In this document: positions 1-9,199 of the stretch, one piece after another | Position numbering within the stretch: the first letter of the stretch is position 1 | How the letters are laid out: each line of letters starts with the position of its first letter | Assembly (NCBI RefSeq): GCF_002838065.1 | Contig: NZ_PIZU01000003.1 | Coordinates: 124,001-188,000, forward strand | Length of the DNA stretch: 64,000 nt | Reading direction: 5' to 3' | From: Mycobacterium hubeiense | Lineage (GTDB): Bacteria; Actinomycetota; Actinomycetes; Mycobacteriales; Mycobacteriaceae | The notes under the pieces: model-generated | The model's database searches: none | Told to the model about the DNA's origin: nothing | What the model saw: only the letters and a program-made list of their open reading frames with translations | Program-made: the position numbers and the translations under genes

Positions 1-102
1 CGCATCCGCGCCTGCCCGCGATTGGCCGACAGCATCAAACATGCGGTCGCCGAAGGGTGTTTGGAGGAAGTGTCGTCGGCGCCCGCGCCGGGCGACGGCT
101 GA
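1..102 (+). CDS. C-terminal fragment of an unidentified protein (cut by window edge)
   Basis: The first 33 codons read open in frame 1 from the window edge to a TGA at 100-102. Codon use is high-GC at third positions, so this is probably the true end of a plus-strand gene starting outside the window. The visible residues (ending APAPGDG) carry no motif I recognise, so no function is given. It converges on the sulfotransferase gene that ends 21 bases downstream. Confidence 0.4.
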   Translation, partial: RIRACPRLADSIKHAVAEGCLEEVSSAPAPGDG

Positions 103-123
103 CGCTCGTTACGAGAGCAGATG

Positions 124-1266
124 TCAGGAGAGGCCCTTGAACCGCTCCTTGACCACCTCCGCGGCCAGCCCGTAGTCCGCGAGCGAGTAGGTGTGCTTTG
201 GCGCGCGGGGGCCCCGTTGGCTGGCGGCGTAACTATCGGCGATCGCGGCGCGCGCGGCATCGGTGTACGGCAAGCCGAAGTGACGGTAGATGCGCTCCAC
301 CTCGGCGACGGGGTCATTGATGAACTCGAAATAGTCCATGTCGTAGAACTGTGCCGGATCTTGTTTGGCCCGTTCGGCGTTGAACCGCTCCAGACCGCGT
401 GACCAGGTTTCCAGCGCGTCCTGCCCGATCTGCGCGCCGACGAACTTGTTCGACCACCCCGCGGTGGTGTGTTCGGACAGCGAGCACATCGACGCCATGA
501 TCGTCTCGGCCGGCCGGTGGCATTGGATCACCAGCGCGTCGGGGTACACAGTGAACAGCGCATCGAGCGCGAACAGATGACTGGGATTCTTGAGCACCCA
601 ACGCTTTTCGGCGTCGTTCAATCCGATCAGCTGCAGGTTGCGGCGGTGCCGCCGATACGACGGCGTCCAGTCCTGCTGCGCCAGCCACTGCGCGTAGGTC
701 GGCACATGCGCCAGCGTCTCGTAGGACAACGAATGCAGCGACTGGCGCAGCAGCTGCCAGCACTCTTCGACCTCGTCGGCGGTCATGTAATGCAGGCCGG
801 TGTAGTCGGGATTCTCTTCGTGCGCCTTTTTGAACCGCGCGTCGAGTTCGGCGTATACCGGGTTGGACTCCCACGTTTCGCGCGGCGGTCGGGGCTGAGG
901 GAATTCGGCCAGCCACAGCTCTAGGCCCTGGTGAGCGGGGTCGGCGCAGAGCAGCCGGTGCAGCACTGTGGTGCCGGTGCGGGGCAGCCCGGTGACGAAG
1001 ATCGGTCGCTCGATCGCCACGTCGGCATACTGCGGGTACTGCTTCCACGACGCCTCCGACAGCAGCCGGGCCACCAACGCGTTGCGCAGGAAGAACCTCG
1101 ACATCTTGCTGCCAAGTTCGGTGAGGTCCTCGTCACGCTGGTACGACTCGAGCAGCACGCCGAGCGCCTCGCGGTAGTTGTCGTCGTCGGGGCCGAAATC
1201 GTCGAGGCCGCAGGCCTTGGTGGCCGAGGCGTGTAAATCCTCGACAGTGCCGACGTTGGTTCTCAC
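124..1266 (-). CDS. Sulfotransferase family protein (Rv3529c-like)
   Basis: Predicted 380-aa cytosolic sulfotransferase-fold protein. The PAPS 5'-phosphosulfate-binding loop is visible near residues 88-100 (FVTGLPRTGTTVLHRLL). A second conserved segment, IQCHRPAETIMASM, resembles the 3'-phosphate-binding region. The GTG start overlaps the TGA of the upstream SDR by four bases (GTGA), so the two are translationally coupled. It is the last gene of a three-gene operon behind a KstR operator at 3225-3240 and matches the order of Rv3529c-Rv3531c in M. tuberculosis. The acceptor substrate is unknown; a sterol-derived or lipid alcohol is only an inference from context. Confidence 0.82.
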   Translation of the reverse strand: MRTNVGTVEDLHASATKACGLDDFGPDDDNYREALGVLLESYQRDEDLTELGSKMSRFFLRNALVARLLSEASWKQYPQYADVAIERPIFVTGLPRTGTTVLHRLLCADPAHQGLELWLAEFPQPRPPRETWESNPVYAELDARFKKAHEENPDYTGLHYMTADEVEECWQLLRQSLHSLSYETLAHVPTYAQWLAQQDWTPSYRRHRRNLQLIGLNDAEKRWVLKNPSHLFALDALFTVYPDALVIQCHRPAETIMASMCSLSEHTTAGWSNKFVGAQIGQDALETWSRGLERFNAERAKQDPAQFYDMDYFEFINDPVAEVERIYRHFGLPYTDAARAAIADSYAASQRGPRAPKHTYSLADYGLAAEVVKERFKGLS

Positions 1267-2036
1267 GCCTTGTACTCCCCGCAGTTCACATCCAGCGTCT
1301 GGCCGGTGATGCCGCTGGACAGGTCGCTGGCCATGAACAGGATCGCTGACGCGACCTCGTCCTCGGTCGGTAGCCGCTTGAGATCGGACTGTGCGGCCGT
1401 CGCTTTGTAGATCTCCTCGACGGTCGTCCCGTACTTTCCGGCCTGGTGGCTGAAGTAACTCTTCAGTGTGTCGCCCCAGATATAGCCCGGCACAACCGAA
1501 TTCACTCTGATGCCCTGTTCACCGAGTTCGGTGGCCAGCGACTGCGACATCGCCAGCAGCGCCGACTTGGCCATCTTGTACGCCCCATACTTGGCCTGCG
1601 AATGCCGGATCACCATGGAGTTGACGTTGACCACCGAGCCCTTGGATTCGGCGAGCGCCGGTGTGAAGCTCTGCGTCAATCGCAATGCGCCGAGCACGGT
1701 CAGCTCGATCGCTTCCCGGATGTGCTCGAAAGTGGTGTTGGCCAACGGTTTCATCGACGGCACCCGAAACGCGTTGTTGATCAGCACGTCGACCTTGCCG
1801 TACGCCTCCAACGACTGCTGCACCAGATTGGCCACCTGCGCCTCATCGGTGATGTCGGTGCCCACCGCCACCGCACGCCGACCCAGCCCGGTGATCTGCT
1901 TGGCGACGTCGTCCAGCCGTTCCACCGTCCGCGCGGCCAGCACCAGGTCGGCGCCCGCCTCGGCGCAGCGTCGCGCCAGCGTCGTACCCAGGGCAGGGCC
2001 CACGCCGCTGATCACGACGACTTTGTTCTCCAGCAT
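1263..2036 (-). CDS. Short-chain dehydrogenase/reductase (Rv3530c-like)
   Basis: 257-aa classical SDR. The N-terminal dinucleotide-binding glycine motif reads SGVGPALG at about residues 10-17. NNAF stands at the usual NNAG position. The catalytic Tyr-x-x-x-Lys is YGAYK. It probably oxidises or reduces a hydroxy/keto group with NAD(P). It lies two bases after the DUF1214-type gene and overlaps the sulfotransferase start by four bases, so all three are one transcript. Synteny with Rv3530c and the KstR operator place it in the sterol regulon, but the substrate cannot be read from sequence. Confidence 0.83.
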   Translation of the reverse strand: MLENKVVVISGVGPALGTTLARRCAEAGADLVLAARTVERLDDVAKQITGLGRRAVAVGTDITDEAQVANLVQQSLEAYGKVDVLINNAFRVPSMKPLANTTFEHIREAIELTVLGALRLTQSFTPALAESKGSVVNVNSMVIRHSQAKYGAYKMAKSALLAMSQSLATELGEQGIRVNSVVPGYIWGDTLKSYFSHQAGKYGTTVEEIYKATAAQSDLKRLPTEDEVASAILFMASDLSSGITGQTLDVNCGEYKA

Positions 2037-2038
2037 GT

Positions 2039-3166
2039 CTACCCCACCATCCTGTTGGCGATCTGCAACTGGCGCTGGGCAATTCGCTTCCGCCAGTCGT
2101 CTTCGGAGATCTTGTTGGACTCGTAGTACGGCAGCGATGCGGGGAGCTTGTCGAAGTCGACGAGCTCAACCGTCGGCCCGTCGGCCTCGGTGAGCGCGCG
2201 CGATACCCGCTGCCAGCGGAACTGCAGAAAGCCCTTGCGGTGTCCCAACGTCTCGCACCAGTTGGTGACGCCCGGATTGCGGTCGGATACCACGATGCGG
2301 ATCTTGCCGTCCGGATCTGCTTGGGCCTGCGTGGCGTTCAGCGACGTCTGGTGGTTGATGTAGTCCAGCGAGATGTACCACAGGCTTCCGAGCTGGAAGC
2401 CCAGATACGGCGCGTCGGTCACCGGCAGCGTGATGACCAGCGCCTGATCATCGGCAAGCTCGTAGTGGCCTGCCGACGAATACTGCGTCGCCAGACCACC
2501 CGGTGTCAGCCGCGGCGCCACCATGGTGTTTACCGGGATGTTGAAGTAGAACCACTGCGGGAACTGAAGCCACGTTTTGACGCGTTGGACCAGTTGCTTA
2601 CCCGCTGTGGCATAACGCTTTTCGATCGTCGTGCGACTCAGTGGCGGCGGTGCGGTGCCGGCGGTGTCGACGCGCTGGATGGCCAGCGTTCCGCGCTGCG
2701 CCGACCAGTCGTTGTAGACCTCGCGGATCACCAACTGCGACGGGCCCGTGGGGGTGAACCGCCACTCGAACGTGCCGTCGGCGGCGACGTCGAGTTCGCG
2801 GTCGTCGAAGGCCGCTTCACTGACGGGCACCCCCTCGTCGGTGTACTCACCGCCGAGCAACTGAAAGCTCAGGTCCGTTGTCGTGCCGCGCCTACCCGTC
2901 ACCACGTACTCGTGGCCGCCAAGGACGCGGGTGCCGAAGTACAGCGTGTCCGGGTTGTCCAGGCCCATTTTGGTGAATGGCCCGGTACCGCTCTGCAGGA
3001 ACGGGTGGTCGCGCTCGTAGTCGAAAGCCAAATGGGTGCACGCGGCGATGCCCCCCGCCAGATACTGCAGACCCTCCAGCAGGTCGGCTTCGGATTCGAT
3101 GAACGGAGCGGCCTTGACCAGCTCCTCGGCCTCGGCGATCGCCTCGGTCAGCGGTTGTGAGAACAT
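2039..3166 (-). CDS. Conserved DUF1214-type protein (Rv3531c-like)
   Basis: 375-aa protein starting MFSQPLTEAIAEAEEL. I chose the ATG at 3166 because a purine-rich GAAGGGA lies about eight bases upstream; the reading frame stays open beyond it but crosses the KstR operator. There is no signal peptide or membrane segment. The C-terminal half (NCETLGHRKGFLQFRWQR region) looks like the DUF1214 family, whose biochemistry is poorly known. It is the first gene of the operon with an SDR and a sulfotransferase, directly downstream of a KstR site, so sterol-dependent expression is predicted. Family assignment is by recall and only moderately sure. Confidence 0.75.
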   Translation of the reverse strand: MFSQPLTEAIAEAEELVKAAPFIESEADLLEGLQYLAGGIAACTHLAFDYERDHPFLQSGTGPFTKMGLDNPDTLYFGTRVLGGHEYVVTGRRGTTTDLSFQLLGGEYTDEGVPVSEAAFDDRELDVAADGTFEWRFTPTGPSQLVIREVYNDWSAQRGTLAIQRVDTAGTAPPPLSRTTIEKRYATAGKQLVQRVKTWLQFPQWFYFNIPVNTMVAPRLTPGGLATQYSSAGHYELADDQALVITLPVTDAPYLGFQLGSLWYISLDYINHQTSLNATQAQADPDGKIRIVVSDRNPGVTNWCETLGHRKGFLQFRWQRVSRALTEADGPTVELVDFDKLPASLPYYESNKISEDDWRKRIAQRQLQIANRMVG

Positions 3167-3224
3167 CGACACATCCCTTCGCGGTTCAATATTGGACCGC
3201 ATCGGTAGAGATTCTGAAAAAAGA

Positions 3225-3240
3225 CTAGAACGTGTTCTAG
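3225..3240. promoter_or_regulatory. KstR operator between DUF1214 operon and iclR gene
   Basis: The 16 bases CTAGAACGTGTTCTAG form an inverted repeat (arms CTAGAAC and GTTCTAG) and match the KstR consensus TAGAACnnGTTCTA exactly. It lies 59 bases upstream of the start at 3166 and 66 bases upstream of the divergent IclR gene. KstR is a TetR repressor released by steroid CoA thioesters. Confidence 0.85.
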
Positions 3241-3305
3241 CTCGCGTCAACGCCGTCGACGACGCATATCGGTCCATATCTGGAACACACAGGTACAATT
3301 TTGCA

Positions 3306-4238
3306 ATGCCAACGGAGTCGTCCCGTGCGTCACCACCCACCGCGCGGGTGGTGACGATCCTGGACTTCCTCGCCCGCCATCCCCATGAGCAGTTCGGCCT
3401 CTCCGAGCTCGCCCGCCGCGTCGACCTGAGCAAGCCGACGTGCCTGGGCATCGTGACGACGTTGACCGACGCCGGCTATCTGGTGCGCGACGCCCGCGAT
3501 AAGACCTACCGGCTGGGGCCTGCGCTCATCGCGCTCGGGCACACCGCCCAGGAGTCGATGCGCGTCAGTCCCGCGGCCCGTGAGGAGCTGCATCGGCTAT
3601 CGACGACGTTCTCGACCACCGCGGCGCTGTCGGCCGTCGTCGACGACCGCATCACGCTGCTGGAGGTCGTCGCCCCACCTGAGGTGAAGCCGGCGGTGCG
3701 CGTCGGACAGAGTTATCCGTTCGCCCCGCCGGTGGGCCTGATGTTCGTGCTGTGGGACGACCGCGCACTGCACGATTGGCTGTCGAAGGAGCCGACCATC
3801 CCGCTGCGCACCGACTCCGAACGCCTCGACCGCGTGATCGCGGCGTGCCGCGCGGATGGGTATCTGGTCGAACGCCTGACGCCAGGCGGCCGTCGGCTGT
3901 ACTCGCTGATGGCCGGGATGTCGAGCAACCTGCCCGACGAATTGCGGGCGCTGCTTGGCGAACTGGTGTCCGACATCGGCGAGCGGGTCTATCTGCGCGA
4001 CGAGAACGGTTCGGGCGGGCGCAGACGCCAGGACATCAGCGTGATCTCCGCGCCCGTGTACGACCTCTATCAGCGCCAGGTCATGGTGGCGTCGATGCAC
4101 ATCGGAAAAGCCTTGACTGACAACGAGACGGCCGACCGCGCCCGCGCGTTGGTAGCAACGGCGGACGCGGTGACCAAACAACTGGGCGGCGTGAAACCCG
4201 AACGAGACCCAGGTAGACGTCAGTCAGCGCCTCGGTGA
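3306..4238 (+). CDS. IclR family transcriptional regulator
   Basis: 310-aa regulator. The N-terminal winged helix-turn-helix spans about residues 10-70 (VVTILDFLARHP, then FGLSELARRVDLSKPTCLGIV). The rest is the IclR effector domain. The ATG at 3306 is chosen because TACAAT at 3294-3299 looks like a -10 box six bases upstream, giving a leaderless transcript; no Shine-Dalgarno is visible. It diverges from the KstR-controlled DUF1214 operon. Inverted half sites TGGACCG (3193-3199) and CGGTCCA (3270-3276) flank the KstR site and could be its own targets. I do not recall an IclR gene here in M. tuberculosis. Effector unknown. Confidence 0.85.
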   Translation: MPTESSRASPPTARVVTILDFLARHPHEQFGLSELARRVDLSKPTCLGIVTTLTDAGYLVRDARDKTYRLGPALIALGHTAQESMRVSPAAREELHRLSTTFSTTAALSAVVDDRITLLEVVAPPEVKPAVRVGQSYPFAPPVGLMFVLWDDRALHDWLSKEPTIPLRTDSERLDRVIAACRADGYLVERLTPGGRRLYSLMAGMSSNLPDELRALLGELVSDIGERVYLRDENGSGGRRRQDISVISAPVYDLYQRQVMVASMHIGKALTDNETADRARALVATADAVTKQLGGVKPERDPGRRQSAPR

Positions 4239-4445
4239 TCGGGGTGGGCGCCACCTCGACGCGGCACTGGTGGCCGCTCCCGAAGGCGTAACCGATGGCC
4301 GGGGAAGGCTAAAACAAGCCCCCGGTACGCCGCTGGACCGAGGGATCATTTTGATGACGTGGCCGAAACCACATGTCCACGATCTGCGTCGGGCCTGGCC
4401 GTGGCACGGATACGCTGACCTGGTGAAACTCGGCGGAGCGGCGGT

Positions 4446-7400
4446 GTGAGCGGACGACCATCCTTCGGGATACTCGGACCCCTCGCCGCGAGCGGAGGCT
4501 CCGGGCAACCGCTGAGTCTCAGCGGCCGCAAGCAGCGCGAATTGCTGGCGGTGCTGTTGCTCAACCCGAACAAGGTGCTGCCTTCGAGCCGCATCGCCGA
4601 CGCGCTGTGGGGAGGACAGCCGCCGCCCAGCGCCGACGTCACGCTTCGCACGCATGTCTCACGGCTTCGCTCGCGGTTGGCGACCATCGGCGCGCACGAC
4701 GCCCTGGTGACTCGCCCGTCCGGATACGGGTTGTTCGTGCATGACGACCAGATCGATGCAGCACAGTTCGAACATCTTCTCGGGCTCGGACAGCAGGCGG
4801 TGCGTCGCAGTGAGCCGGCACGCGCGGCGCAATTGCTCATGAAAGCGCTGGAGCTATGGCGCGGCGGCGTTCTCGAAGACCTTGGGCCGCCCGAGTTCGC
4901 GGAAGCGGAGGTCGCGCGTCTTGACGAATTGCGACTTGTGGCGCTGGAGTACCACGTCGACGCGGAACTGGCGTTGGGCAAGCATCTTTCGGTGGTCCCG
5001 CAGCTCGAACGCGTGGTCGCCGATCATCCCTTCCGCGAGCGGCCGCACTGCCAACTCATGGTGGCGCTGTACCGGTCCGGCCGGCAGGCCGACGCGCTTG
5101 CTGTCGGGGCGGCTGTGCGTCGGCGCCTCGCCGATGAGCTCGGCGTCGACCCCGGCCCCGAGCTGCGGGACCTGGAGAACGCGATTCTGCGCCAGGATCC
5201 ATCGCTGACGGCCGCGGGCGGGAAACGTGTCGATACGCCGCCTGCCGCGTCGACGAAGTACCGTCCGCCGACCCCAACACGGGCCCTGGTTCGACGCGCC
5301 CGCTTGATCGACCCGTTGCGCGCCGGCGGTCGCCGGCGGTTGATTTTGATCCACGGTCCGGCGGGCTTCGGCAAGACGACGCTGGCCGTGCAGTGGCGCG
5401 CCGGGCTCATCGAGGAGGGCACCTCGGTGGCATGGCTGACCATCGACGACGAAGACAACAACGTCGTGTGGCTGCTTGCACACCTCGTAGAGGCGATACG
5501 CGTGGTGCGGCCGGTGCCGTCGGACGAGCTGCAGCACGCTCTCGAGGAGCGGGGCGCGGCGGCGCAGCGTTACGTGCTGACGACTCTGATCAACGAGATA
5601 GACCGCGGCGCCAAGCCGGTTTCCGTCGTGCTCGATGACTGGCACCGAGTGACCGACGCCGCATCGATTGGTGCGCTGGCCTACCTGCTCGACCACGGCG
5701 GCCCGCACCTTCAGGTGATCGCCACCAGTCGCAGTCGGTCGAATCTGCCGATCGGCAGGATGCGGGTACGCGACGAGCTGGTTGAAATCGACGCGGCGAC
5801 TTTGCGTTTCGATACGTCCGAGGCGCGAGCTTTTCTCGTCGACCTCGGCGGACTTCGTCTGGACGACACAGCTGTGGCCAACCTGGAGCAGACGACCGGC
5901 GGGTGGATCGCGGCTCTTCAGCTCGCGTCACTGTCCCTGCGAGACTGCAGCGATCCCGCCACATTGATCAGCGATATGTCCGGTCGCCACCGCCCAATCG
6001 GGGAGTACCTGGCAGAGAACGTGCTCGATGCGCTCGATCCGGCGATGCTCGACTTCCTGATGGCCACGTCGATCACCGAGCGGGTTACGGCTGAGCTGGC
6101 GGCTGCGCTGGCCGGTGTCAGCAACGGGCGGGCGCTGCTCGAGGAGGCGGAGGACCGCAATCTCTTCCTTCGTCGGCTCGACAGCGAAGGAAGCTGGTTT
6201 CAGTACCACCACCTGTTCGCGGAGTTCTTACAGCGTCGGCTCGAGCGAGACCATCCCGAGCGGGTCACTCGGCTGCATGCCACCGCATCCCGGTGGTTCG
6301 CCAAACATGAGCTGCTCCGTGAGGCCGTCGACCACGCGACGGCGGCCGGCGAGGCGGAACAAGCGGTCGAACTGATCGAGCTGCACGGCGTCGATTTGAT
6401 CCGGCAGGCGAAAGTGTCGACATTCCGCGCGCTCATCTCCAAGCTGCCGACGCACATGGTGAAGCGCAGACCGCGACTGCAACTCACTGTCGCCTGGGCC
6501 AACGCGATGCTGCAGCAGCCCGTGGCGGCGCACGCCGCGCTGGACGGTTTCGAGGCCACAGCTGGGCATGACCGGGTGTCCGAGGTCGGCCTTCGTGGCG
6601 CGCGGCTCGAGGCCAACGTCCTTCGCGCGATGCTCAACAGCTGGGCCGACCGCACGACCCGGGTCGAGGAGCTCGTCGCCGAGTGCCTGTCAAGGCCCGA
6701 GTCAGCACCACCCTTTCTCGTCAGCGTCGCCGCGAATGTTGCCTCGTTCGTTGCGATTTGGCGGTTCGATTTCGCCGCTGCCGTCCGGTGGCAACTCTGG
6801 GCGGCGCCCTACCACCAAACGGAGAATCCCTTCAGCCGGATTTACGGGCACTGCCTGGCCGGTATGGCAGCACGCGAGCAACTCGACGTCGACGAGGCCG
6901 AGCGCCGCTTCCGCGAGGCACTGGCGATGGCAGAGCAATACGGAGGCATCCGCCATTCGGATGCCGCACTTCTTCCCGGCGCACTTCTCGGCGAACTGTT
7001 GTACGAGCGAGGCGATGTGGACGAAGCCGACCGGCTGCTCGACGAGAGTTACGAGTTCGGCTCGGCGGGCGGCACGGTCGAATTCCTGATCCTGCGCCAT
7101 GCGGTGGCTGCGCGCGTCAAGGCGGCGCGCGGCGACCGCGAAACCGCCGCCGCCCGACTCGAGGAAGGTGCGCGTGTCGCGGCGACGCTACAGCTGCCAA
7201 GGCTGCGAGCCCACATCGACAATGAAAGGTGGCGGCTGGGACTGCCGGTTGTCGGCCGCATCGAGTACGACCCACTTCCAGATGGCGGATTGGGCGAGGC
7301 GACGGCTCAGCTTCGGGACGAGGCAGAGATCCGGAAGCTGTTCGCATCGCAGCCCGATCTGGCCTTGACACGCACCGAAGCCTGGGTGCAAAGACTGCAA

Positions 7401-7556
7401 CCTCAAGGTCGCCCGCGCGCGTTGCTGCAAGCGAACCGTCTACTGGTCACCGCCCTGCGCGCCGCGGGGTGCACCGATGAAGCGAAACGGCTGCTCGACG
7501 CGCTCGAGGCGCAGTGCGCCGAACTCGGAATGCACCGCTATTTGCTCGACGGCTGA
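4446..7556 (+). CDS. Large SARP/STAND-type transcriptional regulator (winged helix, BTAD, AAA ATPase, TPR-like)
   Basis: 1036-aa protein. Residues 1-95 resemble an OmpR-type winged helix (LSGRKQRELLAVLLLNPN, then LRTHVSRLRSRL). Residues about 100-250 resemble a bacterial transcriptional activation domain (ending LGVDPGPELRDLENAIL). A Walker A GPAGFGKTT lies near residue 303 and a Walker B-like VVLDDWH near 393. After about 600 the sequence is helical and Ala/Leu/Glu-rich, consistent with TPR repeats as in MalT-type STAND proteins. There is no C-terminal LuxR helix-turn-helix. GTG start at 4446 with GGCGGAG upstream. No target gene is evident; the small exported protein follows 114 bases downstream. 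Confidence 0.85.
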   Translation: MSGRPSFGILGPLAASGGSGQPLSLSGRKQRELLAVLLLNPNKVLPSSRIADALWGGQPPPSADVTLRTHVSRLRSRLATIGAHDALVTRPSGYGLFVHDDQIDAAQFEHLLGLGQQAVRRSEPARAAQLLMKALELWRGGVLEDLGPPEFAEAEVARLDELRLVALEYHVDAELALGKHLSVVPQLERVVADHPFRERPHCQLMVALYRSGRQADALAVGAAVRRRLADELGVDPGPELRDLENAILRQDPSLTAAGGKRVDTPPAASTKYRPPTPTRALVRRARLIDPLRAGGRRRLILIHGPAGFGKTTLAVQWRAGLIEEGTSVAWLTIDDEDNNVVWLLAHLVEAIRVVRPVPSDELQHALEERGAAAQRYVLTTLINEIDRGAKPVSVVLDDWHRVTDAASIGALAYLLDHGGPHLQVIATSRSRSNLPIGRMRVRDELVEIDAATLRFDTSEARAFLVDLGGLRLDDTAVANLEQTTGGWIAALQLASLSLRDCSDPATLISDMSGRHRPIGEYLAENVLDALDPAMLDFLMATSITERVTAELAAALAGVSNGRALLEEAEDRNLFLRRLDSEGSWFQYHHLFAEFLQRRLERDHPERVTRLHATASRWFAKHELLREAVDHATAAGEAEQAVELIELHGVDLIRQAKVSTFRALISKLPTHMVKRRPRLQLTVAWANAMLQQPVAAHAALDGFEATAGHDRVSEVGLRGARLEANVLRAMLNSWADRTTRVEELVAECLSRPESAPPFLVSVAANVASFVAIWRFDFAAAVRWQLWAAPYHQTENPFSRIYGHCLAGMAAREQLDVDEAERRFREALAMAEQYGGIRHSDAALLPGALLGELLYERGDVDEADRLLDESYEFGSAGGTVEFLILRHAVAARVKAARGDRETAAARLEEGARVAATLQLPRLRAHIDNERWRLGLPVVGRIEYDPLPDGGLGEATAQLRDEAEIRKLFASQPDLALTRTEAWVQRLQPQGRPRALLQANRLLVTALRAAGCTDEAKRLLDALEAQCAELGMHRYLLDG

Positions 7557-7670
7557 CGCCTGCGCAACGGCGCTTCAACGGATCTGCAACACCGATTCGC
7601 GACGGTAGATCTCGTCACGTCAACACGGCGTTTGCGGGGGAAGCGGCCGGCTTTGCAATTGGAGGTACAC

Positions 7671-8075
7671 ATGCACACACATCGAATTCTGGTGGGCGCC
7701 GTCATGGCACTGGCCATCGGTGCGCTCGCACAGCCCGCGGTCTCCGGCGCGGAGCGGGAATGGGACGTCGGACAATTCGACGACTGCATCGAGATCCCTA
7801 CCCGTCAGTACGAACTCGGCGATATCAGCTATGACCAATGGCAGCAAGACTCGCAGGCTTGCTGCATCGTCTCCGGCGGCGACTGGAACGCGGCGGCCGG
7901 CAAGTGCGAGGCGCCACCGGCAACGGCGCAGACCGCGCCGCAGAGCCCGGGCGAAGTCGTTCAGGCGCCCAGCGCGGGGTCGGCCGCAGACGGTCAGACG
8001 CCATCGAAGCCGGGTGGGAGCTACGAGGTCGTGCCGATCGGCCCGGGTGGCGGCCCGACGCTGTACATGCCCTGA
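7671..8075 (+). CDS. Small exported protein of unknown function
   Basis: 134-aa protein starting MHTHRILVGAVMALAIGALA. I use the ATG at 7671 because a strong GGAGG sits at 7661-7665; an upstream in-frame start at 7632 would put 13 residues before the signal peptide. A Sec signal peptide of about 25 residues ends near SGA. The mature part has four cysteines (DDCIE, ACCIV, GKCEAP), probably disulfide-bonded, then a Pro/Gln/Gly-rich low-complexity tail. I do not recognise the family. Expression with the upstream regulator gene is possible. Confidence 0.72.
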   Translation: MHTHRILVGAVMALAIGALAQPAVSGAEREWDVGQFDDCIEIPTRQYELGDISYDQWQQDSQACCIVSGGDWNAAAGKCEAPPATAQTAPQSPGEVVQAPSAGSAADGQTPSKPGGSYEVVPIGPGGGPTLYMP

Positions 8076-8098
8076 CTGAGCCGCGATTTTGCGCTCAG
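8076..8098. terminator. Possible weak hairpin between convergent genes
   Basis: CTGAGC (8076-8081) and GCTCAG (8093-8098) form a six-base stem directly after the TGA of the plus-strand gene, 48 bases from the end of hsaF on the other strand. The loop contains GATTTT. There is no U-tract, so a terminator role is tentative. Confidence 0.3.
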
Positions 8099-8146
8099 GA
8101 CTGTTGGTTCGACGAAATCACAGCCCTGGGCGCAATTTTCAGTGGC

Positions 8147-9199
8147 CTACGTCGCAGCCGCCTCGGCCTCTTGCTCGCGCTTGATCTCCAGCGCGATGTC
8201 GATCAGCTGGTCTTCCTGCCCGCCAATCAGCTTGCGCTGGCCGGCCCGGTGCAGCAGCTGATGCGCGGGCACGCCGTAGCGCTCCGACTGGCGGATGGCG
8301 TGCTTGAGGAAGCTCGAGTACACGCCCGAATAGCCCATGATCAGCGCGTTGCGGTCGAGCAGGCATTCGGCGGGCATCGCCGGGGCCACGACCTCCTCGG
8401 CGGCGTCGGCGATATCGAAGAAGTCGATGCCGGTCTTCACGCCGATCTTGTCGAACACCCCGATCAGCGCCTCGACGGGCGCATTGCCCGCGCCCGCGCC
8501 GAACCGCCGGCATGACCCGTCGATCTGCTTGGCCCCCGCGCGTACGGCCTCCACCGAGTTGGCCACCCCGAGCCCGAGGTTCTCGTGCCCGTGGAAGCCG
8601 ACCTGTGCGTCGTCACCCAGTTCGGCGACCAACGCGGCCACCCGGTCACGCACGCCCTCGAGCACCAGCGCGCCGGCCGAGTCGACGACGTAGACGCACT
8701 GGCAGCCGGCGTCGGCCATGATCCGGGCTTGTGCCGCAAGCTTTTCCGGCGGGATGGTGTGGCTCATCATCAAGAACCCGACCGTTTCCAGGCCCAGCTC
8801 GCGGGCCAGGCCGAAGTGCTGGATGGACACGTCGGCCTCGGTGCAGTGGGTGGCGATCCGGCAGATCGAGCCGCCGTTGTTCTGCGCCTCCTTGATGTCT
8901 TCCTTGGTGCCGACGCCGGGCAGCATCAGGAACGCGATCTTGGCTTCCTTGGCCGTCTCGGCGGCCAGCTTGATCAGCTCCTGCTCGGGCGTCTTGGAGA
9001 AGCCGTAATTGAACGAAGACCCGCCGAGGCCATCACCGTGGGTGACCTCGATCACCGGCACGCCCGCGGTGTCCAGCGCCGCGACGATCGCGTGCACTTC
9101 CTCCTTGGTGAACTGGTGCCGCTTGTGGTGCGACCCGTCGCGCAGCGACGTGTCGGTGATGCGGATGTCCCAGATCGGGTTGAAGAAGATGTCGGTCAT
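8147..9199 (-). CDS. hsaF: 4-hydroxy-2-oxohexanoate aldolase HsaF
   Basis: 350-aa class II pyruvate aldolase of the DmpG/BphI family. It cleaves 4-hydroxy-2-oxoacids from steroid ring A into pyruvate and an aldehyde that is channelled to HsaG. The N-terminal [13 protein letters not shown] motif carries the Arg-Asp-His active-site and metal residues. FHGHENL near residue 200 supplies the two metal-ligand histidines. The C-terminal communication domain is present. The start overlaps the hsaG stop by four bases (ATGA), as expected for an enzyme pair that forms a complex. Third gene of hsaE-hsaG-hsaF. Confidence 0.95.
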   Translation of the reverse strand: MTDIFFNPIWDIRITDTSLRDGSHHKRHQFTKEEVHAIVAALDTAGVPVIEVTHGDGLGGSSFNYGFSKTPEQELIKLAAETAKEAKIAFLMLPGVGTKEDIKEAQNNGGSICRIATHCTEADVSIQHFGLARELGLETVGFLMMSHTIPPEKLAAQARIMADAGCQCVYVVDSAGALVLEGVRDRVAALVAELGDDAQVGFHGHENLGLGVANSVEAVRAGAKQIDGSCRRFGAGAGNAPVEALIGVFDKIGVKTGIDFFDIADAAEEVVAPAMPAECLLDRNALIMGYSGVYSSFLKHAIRQSERYGVPAHQLLHRAGQRKLIGGQEDQLIDIALEIKREQEAEAAAT

